From JAFMJV01 sp034436555 (GTDB lineage: Bacteria; Chloroflexota; Limnocylindria; Limnocylindrales; CSP1-4), in NCBI GenBank assembly GCA_034436555.1, contig DAOTUU010000037.1, positions 16,577-80,576 of the forward strand: a stretch of 64,000 nt of DNA, written 5' to 3'. The notes under the pieces were generated by a model that searched no databases, was not told the DNA's origin, and saw only the letters and a list, made by a program, of their open reading frames with translations. This document shows positions 41,461 to 49,089 of this stretch, piece after piece; the first letter of the stretch is position 1, and the number at the start of each line of letters is the position of its first letter. Both the position numbers and the translations under genes were made by a program.

Positions 41461-43008
41461 GTGGTCCCCGATGCGCTCACCGGCGGTCCCCGCTTCGCCG
41501 CCTTCTGCGAGCACTACGTCCGCCATACCAAGGGACGCTGGGCCCGCGAGCCCCTGCGTCTCGAGGAGTGGCAGCGCGAGTTCTGGTGGGAGGCGCTCGA
41601 GGTCGACCCGACCACGGGCCTCCGGGTCTACCAGGAGGTCGGACTCGGCCTCCCCCGCAAGAACGGCAAGTCCGTCCAGGCATCAGCGGCCGGTCTCTAC
41701 TTCCTGGTCGCGGACGGTGAGGCAGAGCCCGAGGTCTACGTCGCCGCTGCCGCCCGCAACCAGGCCGGCATCGTCCTCGGCCAGTCCCGCCGGATGGCCC
41801 AGCAGTCGCCCCGATTGGCAAGGCACGTCACCGTCCGGACGACGCTCATCGAGTGCCCGCGGAACGGCGGGGTCATGCGATCCCTCAGTGCCGATGCCGC
41901 CCTCCAGCACGGCCTCAACCCCTACGCCAACATCATCGACGAGCTCCACGCCCATCGGACCGCGGACCTCTACACCGCGCTCACGACCGGCACGGGTGCG
42001 AGGGAGCAGCCGTTCACGCTCTGGATCAGCACCGCGGGCGTCGATGGCCCGGGCATCCTGTCCGAGCTCCACGCCTCCATGTTCGACGGCCCGGGCGAGA
42101 TGGAGGAACGGGGCTCGCTCCTGGTCTACCGCGACCGCGCCAACGGCGTCCTCATCTGGTGGTATGGCGCCGCGAGGGACGCCGACATCGAGGACCCACA
42201 GGTCTGGCTGGGCGCCAACCCCGCGTCCTGGCTGCGCGATGGCAAGTACCTCGCGCAGGAATACGCGAGGCTCAGGTCCCGTGGCGCGCTCCTGGAGTGG
42301 CGCCGGTACCACCTCAACCAGTTCGTGGGCACCGAGGAAGCGTGGCTCCCGGACGGTGCCTGGACGGCGTGTCGCTTCGGCGACCCCGATCCGGACGACC
42401 CGCTCCACGGCCTCGATCCCGCGCTCCCTGTGGGTGTCGGCATCGACAAGGGCCAGACGAGCGACCTGTCCGCGATCGTCGTCGCCCAGCGCCAGGGGGA
42501 CCGGGTCGTGGTGAGGTCGCGCGTGTTCCCTCCCCACCCTGCCACGGGGCGCGTCAACACCGAATCGATGCGGGTCTACCTGCGCGACCTGCGTGGTCGC
42601 TTCCCGGTGCCCCAGGCCCGGGACGAGAAGACCAACCGGGTGCTGCCGGGCCCGGCCTTCGCCTACGACCGCTGGGCGTTCTCCGAGAGTGCCGAGACCC
42701 TCGAGCAGGAGGGCCTGGCCATGGTCGACTTCCCCCAGAACGCGACGACCATGGGTCCGGCGTCCACGCAGGCGTTCGAGCTGATCACGACCGGACGCCT
42801 CGCCCACGACGGCGACCCGGTGCTCGCGGAGCACGTCGCCAACACGACGGCGATCCTCACCGAGCGGGGCATGAAGGTCACCAAGCCCAAGAAGGTCACG
42901 CCCCGCAAGAACGACGCCTGTGTCGCGATGGTCATGGCGGTCGCGATGGCGATGCAGGAGGCGCCGAAGCCCTTCGTCCGTCAACCCCGCGTCCCGGTGG
43001 GCTTCTGA
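41461..43008 (+). CDS. Terminase large subunit
   Basis: A 515-aa packaging motor. The ATPase domain has Walker A GLGLPRKNGKS (61-71) and Walker B NIIDELH (157-163, with D160 and E161). The RNase H-like nuclease domain has acidic residues in VGIDKGQTSDL, AFAYDRW and RKNDACVAM. It cuts concatemers and pumps DNA into the prohead. GTG start 3 bases after the small subunit stop; the stop overlaps the portal ATG. Confidence 0.93.
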   Translation: MVPDALTGGPRFAAFCEHYVRHTKGRWAREPLRLEEWQREFWWEALEVDPTTGLRVYQEVGLGLPRKNGKSVQASAAGLYFLVADGEAEPEVYVAAAARNQAGIVLGQSRRMAQQSPRLARHVTVRTTLIECPRNGGVMRSLSADAALQHGLNPYANIIDELHAHRTADLYTALTTGTGAREQPFTLWISTAGVDGPGILSELHASMFDGPGEMEERGSLLVYRDRANGVLIWWYGAARDADIEDPQVWLGANPASWLRDGKYLAQEYARLRSRGALLEWRRYHLNQFVGTEEAWLPDGAWTACRFGDPDPDDPLHGLDPALPVGVGIDKGQTSDLSAIVVAQRQGDRVVVRSRVFPPHPATGRVNTESMRVYLRDLRGRFPVPQARDEKTNRVLPGPAFAYDRWAFSESAETLEQEGLAMVDFPQNATTMGPASTQAFELITTGRLAHDGDPVLAEHVANTTAILTERGMKVTKPKKVTPRKNDACVAMVMAVAMAMQEAPKPFVRQPRVPVGF

Positions 43009-44552
43009 TGCCGGAGACGATCGACCTGCGCACCGCGCCGGCCGGCAGCCCCGAGTGGTGGCTTGCCCGTCTCCTCGCACGCCTCGATGCTCGGCGCACC
43101 GACCTCGAGACCTTCGAGGCCTACTACGACGGGCACCAGCCGCTGGCGTTCGCGAGCCAGAAGTTCCGGGACGCCTTCGGCTCCCGCTTCCGGGAGTTCA
43201 GCTCGAACTTCATGTCGCTCGTCGTCGACGCCCCGGCGGAGCGGCTCGAGGTCCAGGGGTTCCGGTTCGCCGACGCGGAGGGCGACGCCGACATCTGGCG
43301 CCGGATCTGGCAGGAGAACGACCTCGACGCGGGCTCCCAGCTCGCCCACACCGAGGCGCTCATGAAGGGCGTCGCCTACGCGATCGTCGAGCCGTCCCCG
43401 GACGGCGTGCCGGTGGTGACCGTCGAGGACCCGCTCGACTGCGTCGTGGAGACCGCTGCCAAGGACCGGCATGAGCGGGTCGCGGCCCTCAAGCGATGGG
43501 TGGACGACGAGGGGCACCTCGTCGCCTATCTCCACCTGCCCGACGCGGTGTTCAAGTACCGCTCCGTCGCTCGGGTCGCGACGGTCACCACGGAGATCCC
43601 GGCCGGCGATCTGCCGCTCGAGCCGTCCTCGGTGCGGTGGACCCGTCTCGAGGTGCCCGACGAGCCCTGGCCGCTGCCCAACCAGCTGGGCGTCGTGCCG
43701 GTGGTGCCGCTGCCGAACCGACCCCGCCTGTCCGGCCGCTCCTGGTCAGTGACCGGCGTTCCCGTCCGGCTCGACGGACGGTCGGAGATCGCGGGCGTGA
43801 TGAGCAACCAGGACGCGATCAACAAGTACCGCGCCGACGCCCTGGTGGCTTCTGAGTTCGCGGCGTTCCGCCAGCGCTGGGCGATCGGCATCGACATCCC
43901 GGTGGACCCCGAGACGGGCCGCCCCATCGAGCCCTTCAAGCCCGCGGTCGACCGGCTGTGGACCTTCCCGCGGCCCGATCCCGAGGACCCCAACCAGGCG
44001 TTCCCGCAGGTGGGCGAGTTCGCGGCGACCGACCTGCTGCCCTACAAGCTGATGATCGAGACCGAGGTCGGACACATCTCCTCGATCTCCCGCATCCCGT
44101 ACCACTTCTTCCTCGGCCAGCCGCAGGCCATCCCGCCGTCCGGCGAATCGCTCAAGTCGTCGGAGGCGGGCCTCGTCCGGAAGGTCGGGCGCATCGCGCT
44201 CCACCTGGGCGAGGGATGGGAGGAGGTCATGCGCCTCTGCCTCCTGGCCATTGGCGACCCGCGGGGCCGGATCCGCTCCGCCGAGACGATCTGGCGCGAT
44301 CCCGAGACCCAGAACGAGGCGGTCCGCACGGACGCCGTGCTCAAGCAGTTCCAGGCGGGCGTGATCGACCTCGAGTCGGCGCAGGAGCAGCTGGGCTACT
44401 CGCCAGAGCAGGTCCGCCAGATGCGCGAGCGCCGGCAGGCGTCGCAGGGCCGGGAGCAGGCCGCGCCACCTGCCGACGCCACGAACGCTACCACCACCCC
44501 GATCGGCGCCGGCTTCGTGGCCGCCGCCACCAGCCAGGAGCCGGTACGATGA
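43008..44552 (+). CDS. Portal protein, SPP1 Gp6-like
   Basis: A 514-aa protein with portal features: FEAYYDGHQPLAFA near the start, EFSSNFMSLVVDAPAERL, the MSNQDAINKYRADAL segment and a long C-terminal helix region, ending in a Gln/Ala-rich tail. It forms the dodecameric ring at the capsid vertex. Start by TGATG overlap with terminase; stop overlaps the scaffold gene (ATGA). Confidence 0.9.
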   Translation: MPETIDLRTAPAGSPEWWLARLLARLDARRTDLETFEAYYDGHQPLAFASQKFRDAFGSRFREFSSNFMSLVVDAPAERLEVQGFRFADAEGDADIWRRIWQENDLDAGSQLAHTEALMKGVAYAIVEPSPDGVPVVTVEDPLDCVVETAAKDRHERVAALKRWVDDEGHLVAYLHLPDAVFKYRSVARVATVTTEIPAGDLPLEPSSVRWTRLEVPDEPWPLPNQLGVVPVVPLPNRPRLSGRSWSVTGVPVRLDGRSEIAGVMSNQDAINKYRADALVASEFAAFRQRWAIGIDIPVDPETGRPIEPFKPAVDRLWTFPRPDPEDPNQAFPQVGEFAATDLLPYKLMIETEVGHISSISRIPYHFFLGQPQAIPPSGESLKSSEAGLVRKVGRIALHLGEGWEEVMRLCLLAIGDPRGRIRSAETIWRDPETQNEAVRTDAVLKQFQAGVIDLESAQEQLGYSPEQVRQMRERRQASQGREQAAPPADATNATTTPIGAGFVAAATSQEPVR

Positions 44553-45124
44553 GTGACACCACGGGCGCGACCAACGGCCAGGAGCCGGGCGCGCCGCCCC
44601 AGGCGGGCACGACCACATCGGAGTCCACGACGCAGGCCCAGGCGGCCGCCGGGACGACCGACCAATCCACCACCACCGTCGATGTCGCCGTGCTTCAGCG
44701 CGAGCTGGCGGAAGCCCGACGGGAAGCGGCCAAGCACCGCACCGACCTGCGCAGGGCCACCGACAGCCAGCTGTCGGAGGCCGAACGCCTCCAGCGCCGG
44801 GTCACGGAGCTCGAGGCGGAGCGCGAACAGGTCCTCGCGCGCGAGCGTGGGCGCTCGATCCGCTATGCCGCCATCGACGCGGCGTCGAAGCTCGGCTTCC
44901 GGGACCCCGACCTAGCGGTCCGCCTGCTCGATCCCTCCGCGGTCGAGGTCAAGGACGACGGCACCCCGAAGAACGTCGAGAAGCTCCTCAGCGAGGTCCT
45001 CGCCCGCTCCCCGTATCTCGGCCGGACCGGGATCGCACCCGATTTCGGGGGTGGCCAGCGTGGCAGTGCACCCGCCGGTTCCGACATGAACAGCCTCATC
45101 CGACGCGCCGCTGGGCGCGCCTGA
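44549..45124 (+). CDS. Head scaffolding protein
   Basis: A 191-aa protein with a disordered Thr/Gln/Ala-rich start (1-48), a central charged coiled coil (about 50-105, LQRELAEARREAAKHRTDL) and a C-terminal folded part with KLGFRDPDLAVRLLD, the DUF4355-like capsid-contact region. Position between portal and capsid agrees. Confidence 0.82.
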   Translation: MSDTTGATNGQEPGAPPQAGTTTSESTTQAQAAAGTTDQSTTTVDVAVLQRELAEARREAAKHRTDLRRATDSQLSEAERLQRRVTELEAEREQVLARERGRSIRYAAIDAASKLGFRDPDLAVRLLDPSAVEVKDDGTPKNVEKLLSEVLARSPYLGRTGIAPDFGGGQRGSAPAGSDMNSLIRRAAGRA

Positions 45125-45139
45125 CAAGGAGACCCTCCC

Positions 45140-46087
45140 ATGCCGCCCGTCTACAACAGCGTCATCGACCGCAGCGACGTCGGGGCCCTCATCCCCGAGG
45201 ACGTCAGCCGCACGATCATCCAGGGCCTGCCGGCGAGCTCGGTGGCCCTATCGTCGTTCCGCCGCGCCACGATGAGCCGCGCCCAGCAGCGGCTGCCGGT
45301 GTTGTCGGTCCTGCCCGTCGCCTACTGGGTGGACGGGGACACCGGGCTCAAGCAGACGACCGAGCAGAACTGGGCCAACAAGTACCTCGACGCCCGGGAG
45401 CTCGCGGTCATCGTGCCCATCCCGCAGGCGGTCCTGGACGACGTCGACTTCGACATCTGGGGCGAGGTCCGGCCCCGCCTCGTCGAGGCGTTCGGGGCCA
45501 AGATCGACGCCGCCGCCCTGTTCGGCACCGACTCCCCGTCCGGCTGGCCGGACTCCATCGTGGAGGCGGCGATCGCCGCGGGCAACGTCGTGGAGGTCGG
45601 CGAGTCCACCGGGGACATCGCGGCGGACGTCAACCTCGTCATGGGCAAGGTCGAGGAGGACGGCTTCGACGTCAACGGCTTCTGGGCCCGGCGGGGCCTG
45701 AAGGCCGCGTTCCGGGGCCTCCGGGACGACAACGGCCAGCCCATCTTCCAGCCGTCGCTGACGGCGGGCACGCCCGGCACCCTGTACGGGGAGCCGATCC
45801 TATACCCGACCAACGGCGCCTGGGACGCCAGCCAGGCGGATCTCATCGCGGGCGACACGTCGGCGGCGATCCTCGCGGTGCGCCAGGACATCAGCTACAA
45901 GATCCTGACCGAGGCGGTCATCTCCGACGCCGACGGGAAGGTCGTGCTGAACCTGGCGCAGCAGGACGCGGTCGCGATGCGCGCCGTGATGCGCGTGGCG
46001 TTCCAGGTCGCCAACCCCATCAGCCTCCAGAACCCGACCGAGGGGACGCGCTTCCCCTTCGCGGTCCTGGCGCCGGCGGCCCCCTGA
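45140..46087 (+). CDS. Major capsid protein, HK97 fold
   Basis: A 315-aa protein typical of HK97-type heads: VSRTIIQGLPASSVALSSF near the start (N-arm), KYLDARELAVIVPIPQAVLDD (spine helix and P domain), VNLVMGKVEEDGFDVNGFW, LYGEPILYPTNG and LTEAVISDADGKVV. No prohead protease domain, so the scaffold is separate. Strong AAGGAG nine bases upstream supports high expression. Confidence 0.9.
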   Translation: MPPVYNSVIDRSDVGALIPEDVSRTIIQGLPASSVALSSFRRATMSRAQQRLPVLSVLPVAYWVDGDTGLKQTTEQNWANKYLDARELAVIVPIPQAVLDDVDFDIWGEVRPRLVEAFGAKIDAAALFGTDSPSGWPDSIVEAAIAAGNVVEVGESTGDIAADVNLVMGKVEEDGFDVNGFWARRGLKAAFRGLRDDNGQPIFQPSLTAGTPGTLYGEPILYPTNGAWDASQADLIAGDTSAAILAVRQDISYKILTEAVISDADGKVVLNLAQQDAVAMRAVMRVAFQVANPISLQNPTEGTRFPFAVLAPAAP

Positions 46088-46090
46088 CCG

Positions 46091-46651
46091 ATGGCCCTCC
46101 TGACGGTGGCGGAGCTCCGGGAGCACGTGGAGAGCGCGCTCCCGGATACCGCGCTCGAGCGCCTCCTCGCTGGCTGCGAGCTGGCCATCGCCCAGTGGGC
46201 GGGGCCGCTCTCGTTCGACGAGGACGGGCACGTCGTCGAGGTGGTCGATGTCGCCCGAGCTCCAGGGCGGGCGCTCCTCCGCCTCCGCCAGGCTCCGGCC
46301 ACGGTGTTCTCGGTCTTGGACATCCACGGTGGCGTGGAGTCCGAGCTCGAGCCATCGGCGTACCGGGTCGAGGAGCGATACCTCCGCCGGCTCGGCGACG
46401 GGGTGTGGGGCGAGTGGACCCGCGTGACCCACGCGCCGGTGGATGACTCCGCGGTCCGCCGCACGGTCCTCATCCAGCTCGTCCAGCTGGAGCTGAACGT
46501 CCAGCCGGGGATGGCCTCGCAGGGTGTGGGTCCATGGTCCGAGTCCTACGGCAAGTACCTGCGGCAGCGCAACGAGCTGCTGCGGGCGATCCGGCCCGCG
46601 GACCCGCCCGTGCCGCGGTCGGTGCCGTACAGCGCGGCAGGAGCCCGCTGA
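46091..46651 (+). CDS. Head-tail connector protein
   Basis: A 186-aa gp6-like adaptor: LLTVAELREHVESALPDTA (N-terminal helix), ERLLAGCELAIAQWAG, then beta pattern VVDVARAPGRALLRLRQAP. It attaches below the portal. Three bases after the capsid gene; stop overlaps the next ATG (TGATG). Confidence 0.75.
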   Translation: MALLTVAELREHVESALPDTALERLLAGCELAIAQWAGPLSFDEDGHVVEVVDVARAPGRALLRLRQAPATVFSVLDIHGGVESELEPSAYRVEERYLRRLGDGVWGEWTRVTHAPVDDSAVRRTVLIQLVQLELNVQPGMASQGVGPWSESYGKYLRQRNELLRAIRPADPPVPRSVPYSAAGAR

Positions 46652-46968
46652 TGCGGTTCCGTACCCGCGTCGCCATCCAGGCACCGGTCGAGGTCCGTGA
46701 CCCCGCCGGCGGTGTCAGCCACTCCTACGAGACCGTCCCTGACCTCGCGTCGGTCGCGGCCACGATCATGCCCGCGGTCGAGGAGACCCGCGATCCGGAC
46801 CTCGTCACGGTCGAGGATCGCTACGACATCGTGCTCGCCGGGCACCACCCCGAGCTCCGCCCGGCGATGGTGGTGCTCGACGGCCTCGCCGTCTACGACA
46901 TCGTCCGCGTGGCACCCACGCTCGGTCGGCGCGAGACGGTGCTCGTGGCGCAGCGGGTGGCCATCTGA
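46651..46968 (+). CDS. Head closure / head-tail adaptor
   Basis: A 105-aa beta-barrel-like protein (MRFRTRVAIQAPVEVRDP, then DRYDIVLAGHHPELRPAM) with the SPP1 gp16 type look, closing the connector. Order and size agree. Confidence 0.7.
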   Translation: MRFRTRVAIQAPVEVRDPAGGVSHSYETVPDLASVAATIMPAVEETRDPDLVTVEDRYDIVLAGHHPELRPAMVVLDGLAVYDIVRVAPTLGRRETVLVAQRVAI

Positions 46969-47023
46969 TGGACCTCCGACGTGTCCGCAACGGGGTTTTC
47001 GGCAGAAACCCAAGGTCGCCGCG

Positions 47024-47497
47024 GTGAGCCGGCCGGTGTCGATCACCAACGTCATCGGCCGCCGTGGTCGCGTGCTGTCGACGAAGTTCCAGGCGACGCT
47101 CGAGGGCGGCCCGGAGCTCGCGGCCGCCCTGGCCCGGCTCGACGATGCCGTGCGGGTGAAGGCGTCCAAGGACGCACTGCAGGCCGCGGGCAGCGTGATC
47201 GCCACGGAGTGGCAGACGCGCGTCCCGGTCCTCGACGCCAACTACCAGCACTCCCTCGACGGCGCCACGCGGGCTGCCAAGACCAAGGCCGGCGCATCGG
47301 GCTCGGTCGGTCCCCGGAAGGTCGCAGGGATCGACGACGCCGACCAGCCCGTGGCCTACGCCGCCCGCCTGGAGTTCGGCGATGCCGACCGGCCGGCGAA
47401 ACCGTCCGCCCGTCCCGCGTTCGACGCCTCGGCCGAGCGGGCCGTCCAAGCGGCGGGCGAGGTCCTCGCCAAGGCGACGGAGGGCGTGGCCCGGTGA
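47024..47497 (+). CDS. HK97 gp10-like neck/tail completion protein
   Basis: A 157-aa protein with the gp10-like pattern: LEGGPELAAALARLDDAVR, TEWQTRVPVLDANYQ, YAARLEFGD and the Arg/Pro-rich KPSARPAFDASAERAV end. The GTG at 47024 is preceded by a 19-codon micro-ORF (46968-47027) that starts in the stop of the closure gene and ends in GTGA, so ribosomes could be handed on through it. Confidence 0.75.
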   Translation: MSRPVSITNVIGRRGRVLSTKFQATLEGGPELAAALARLDDAVRVKASKDALQAAGSVIATEWQTRVPVLDANYQHSLDGATRAAKTKAGASGSVGPRKVAGIDDADQPVAYAARLEFGDADRPAKPSARPAFDASAERAVQAAGEVLAKATEGVAR

Positions 47498-47901
47498 TCC
47501 TCGGCGACGGTCTGTACGCCCACCTCTCATCGGTGCTCTCGGTCGGCGATCGGGTCTACCCACTCACCCTGCCGCAGGGTGCCGTCCTCCCCGCCGTGGT
47601 CTACCAGCTCGTCGGCGGCGAGGGCCCGCTGCACAGCCACGGCGACGCCCATGACAGCGACGCGACTGACCCCTCGTTCCAGCGCTCGCGCATCCAGCTC
47701 GCCTGCTGGGCCGAGTCCGCGCGCGCCGCGGAGCTGTTGGCGACGGAGGTCGAGGCGGCGGTCGATGGCTTCACCGGCACCTGGGGCGCCGTCCCGATCG
47801 CGTCCGCGCTGGTCGAGAACTCGATCGACGACTGGCGCCCGGACGTCGGGCGATACCGGCGGACCCTCGACGTCCTCGTCCAGTGGACCCGCATCCCATG
47901 A
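47494..47901 (+). CDS. Tail terminator protein
   Basis: A 135-aa protein of the DUF3168/gp17 type: LYAHLSSVLSVGDRVYPLTL, LPAVVYQLVGG, the RIQLACWAESARAAELLATEV helix and the RRTLDVLVQW last strand. It ends the tail tube. GTGA overlap with the gp10-like gene. Confidence 0.75.
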   Translation: MILGDGLYAHLSSVLSVGDRVYPLTLPQGAVLPAVVYQLVGGEGPLHSHGDAHDSDATDPSFQRSRIQLACWAESARAAELLATEVEAAVDGFTGTWGAVPIASALVENSIDDWRPDVGRYRRTLDVLVQWTRIP

Positions 47902-47935
47902 CCACCCCCACCCATCCCGAAAGGAGGCACCTCCC

Positions 47936-48352
47936 GTGAGTGAGGCCATCGGCACGCTCGGCACCACGCTCAAGCGTGGGCTCCAGCACATCGCCCAGGT
48001 CCAGGACATCAGTGGCCCGGACCTGTCGACCGACACCGACGAGATCACCAACCACGACAGCCCCGACGGCGTCGAGGAGTTCATCCCGACCATCAAGCGC
48101 ACCGGCGAGATCACCTTCCCGCTGGTGTTCCTGCCGTCGGACCCCAGCCATGACAACGACACGGGGCTGCTGGCGGCGTGGGCCGACCGCTCCCTCGACA
48201 GCTACGTCCTGACCTACCCGGATGGCAGCACCTGGACGTTCTCCGCCTACGTCACCGGGTTCAGCAACTCAGCGCCGGTGGACGGCCACCTGTCCGCGGA
48301 CGTGACGCTCCGGCCGTCCGGCGCTCCCGTGTTCGCGCCGCCGGCACCGTGA
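47936..48352 (+). CDS. Major tail tube protein
   Basis: A 138-aa protein: GTTLKRGLQHIAQVQDISGP, DEITNHDSPDGVEEFIPT, KRTGEITFPLVFLP, LTYPDGSTWTFSAYVTGFS, DVTLRPSGAPVF, the tail-tube (TP901-1-like) pattern. AAAGGAGG nine bases upstream of the GTG is the strongest ribosome site of the operon, as expected for a protein of high copy number. Confidence 0.85.
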   Translation: MSEAIGTLGTTLKRGLQHIAQVQDISGPDLSTDTDEITNHDSPDGVEEFIPTIKRTGEITFPLVFLPSDPSHDNDTGLLAAWADRSLDSYVLTYPDGSTWTFSAYVTGFSNSAPVDGHLSADVTLRPSGAPVFAPPAP

Positions 48353-48783
48353 CCAGGACCGCGGCGATCGCCGCACCCACCGTCCTGCCGCTGCTCGAGG
48401 ACGCGGCGTCCATCCTCGACCTCCCTGATCTCACGTCCGAGGAGGTGGAGGTCCCCGAATGGGGCTTCCGGCTCCGGGTCCGCTCGCTCACCGGAACCGA
48501 GCGCGATGCCTTCGAGGCGTCGCTGCTCCAGACGCGGGGGAAGGACCGTGAGATCAACCTCCGGAACATGCGCGCCAAGCTCGTGGCGCAGTCGGTCCGC
48601 AAGGCCGACGACACGCGGGTGTTCAGCGACGCCCAGGTGGAGGCGCTGGGCAAGAAGAACGCGGCCGCGCTCCAGCGGGTGTTCCGGGTGGCCCAGCGAC
48701 TGAGCGGTCTCGCCGAGGACGAGGTCGAGGAGCTGACCCGTGAACTGGGGGAAGACCCGAGCGTCGGTTCTGGTTCCGACTGA
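48349..48783 (+). CDS. Tail assembly chaperone (G-type)
   Basis: A 144-aa protein with VEVPEWGFRLRVRSLTG, RDAFEASLLQTRGKD, MRAKLVAQSVRKAD and LQRVFRVAQRLSGLAED, the pattern of tail assembly chaperones between tail tube and tape measure. GTGA overlap with the tube gene. A slippery run near its end allows extension into a second frame (next entry). Confidence 0.8.
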   Translation: MTRTAAIAAPTVLPLLEDAASILDLPDLTSEEVEVPEWGFRLRVRSLTGTERDAFEASLLQTRGKDREINLRNMRAKLVAQSVRKADDTRVFSDAQVEALGKKNAAALQRVFRVAQRLSGLAEDEVEELTRELGEDPSVGSGSD

Positions 48784-49085
48784 CGCTGGCGCTCGGACAT
48801 CGGTCGGTCGCCGCCTGCCAGGCCGCGGTCTCCTCGAGGGAGTTCGCGGAGTGGCTGGCCTATGCGCGCCTGGAGCCGTTCGGGTCCGAGGCGGACGACC
48901 ATCGGCTGGCGCAGCTGCTCGCCCTGATCGCCAACGTCAACCGGGACCCGAAGCGACGCAAGACGCCCTGGACGCCCGAGGACTTCCTCCCGGACCGTGT
49001 GCCACGCCGTTCGGGAGAGGCCGACGACCTGCGGCCGCGGATCGATGCGGCGATGACGGCGTTCGGTGGCATGAAGCGGCGGTGA
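48747..49085 (+). CDS. Tail assembly chaperone T extension (-1 frameshift)
   Basis: A frame at -1 to the G frame continues past the G stop: RFWFRLTLALGHRSVA, CQAAVSSREFAEWLAYARLE, PFGSEADDHRLAQLLALI and WTPEDFLPD, the standard T-part pattern (M/V-S-S-R-E-F-x-E-W). It has no start codon of its own before this text. The run GGGGGAA at 48747-48753, in phase with CTG GGG GAA, permits a -1 slip, as in lambda G/GT. So the gene product is a G-T fusion made at low frequency. Confidence 0.75.
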   Translation, partial: GGRPERRFWFRLTLALGHRSVAACQAAVSSREFAEWLAYARLEPFGSEADDHRLAQLLALIANVNRDPKRRKTPWTPEDFLPDRVPRRSGEADDLRPRIDAAMTAFGGMKRR

Positions 49086-49089
49086 CCTG

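Noticed and set aside
41853..43007. Long open frame upstream of the portal gene (frame open from 41853)
   Set aside because: It is the out-of-frame shadow of the large terminase. The portal family starts at ATG 43008, where TGATG overlaps the terminase stop.
41461..43008. Intein in the large terminase
   Set aside because: The ATPase and nuclease motifs run without interruption and length is normal; only the methyltransferase has splice-site residues.
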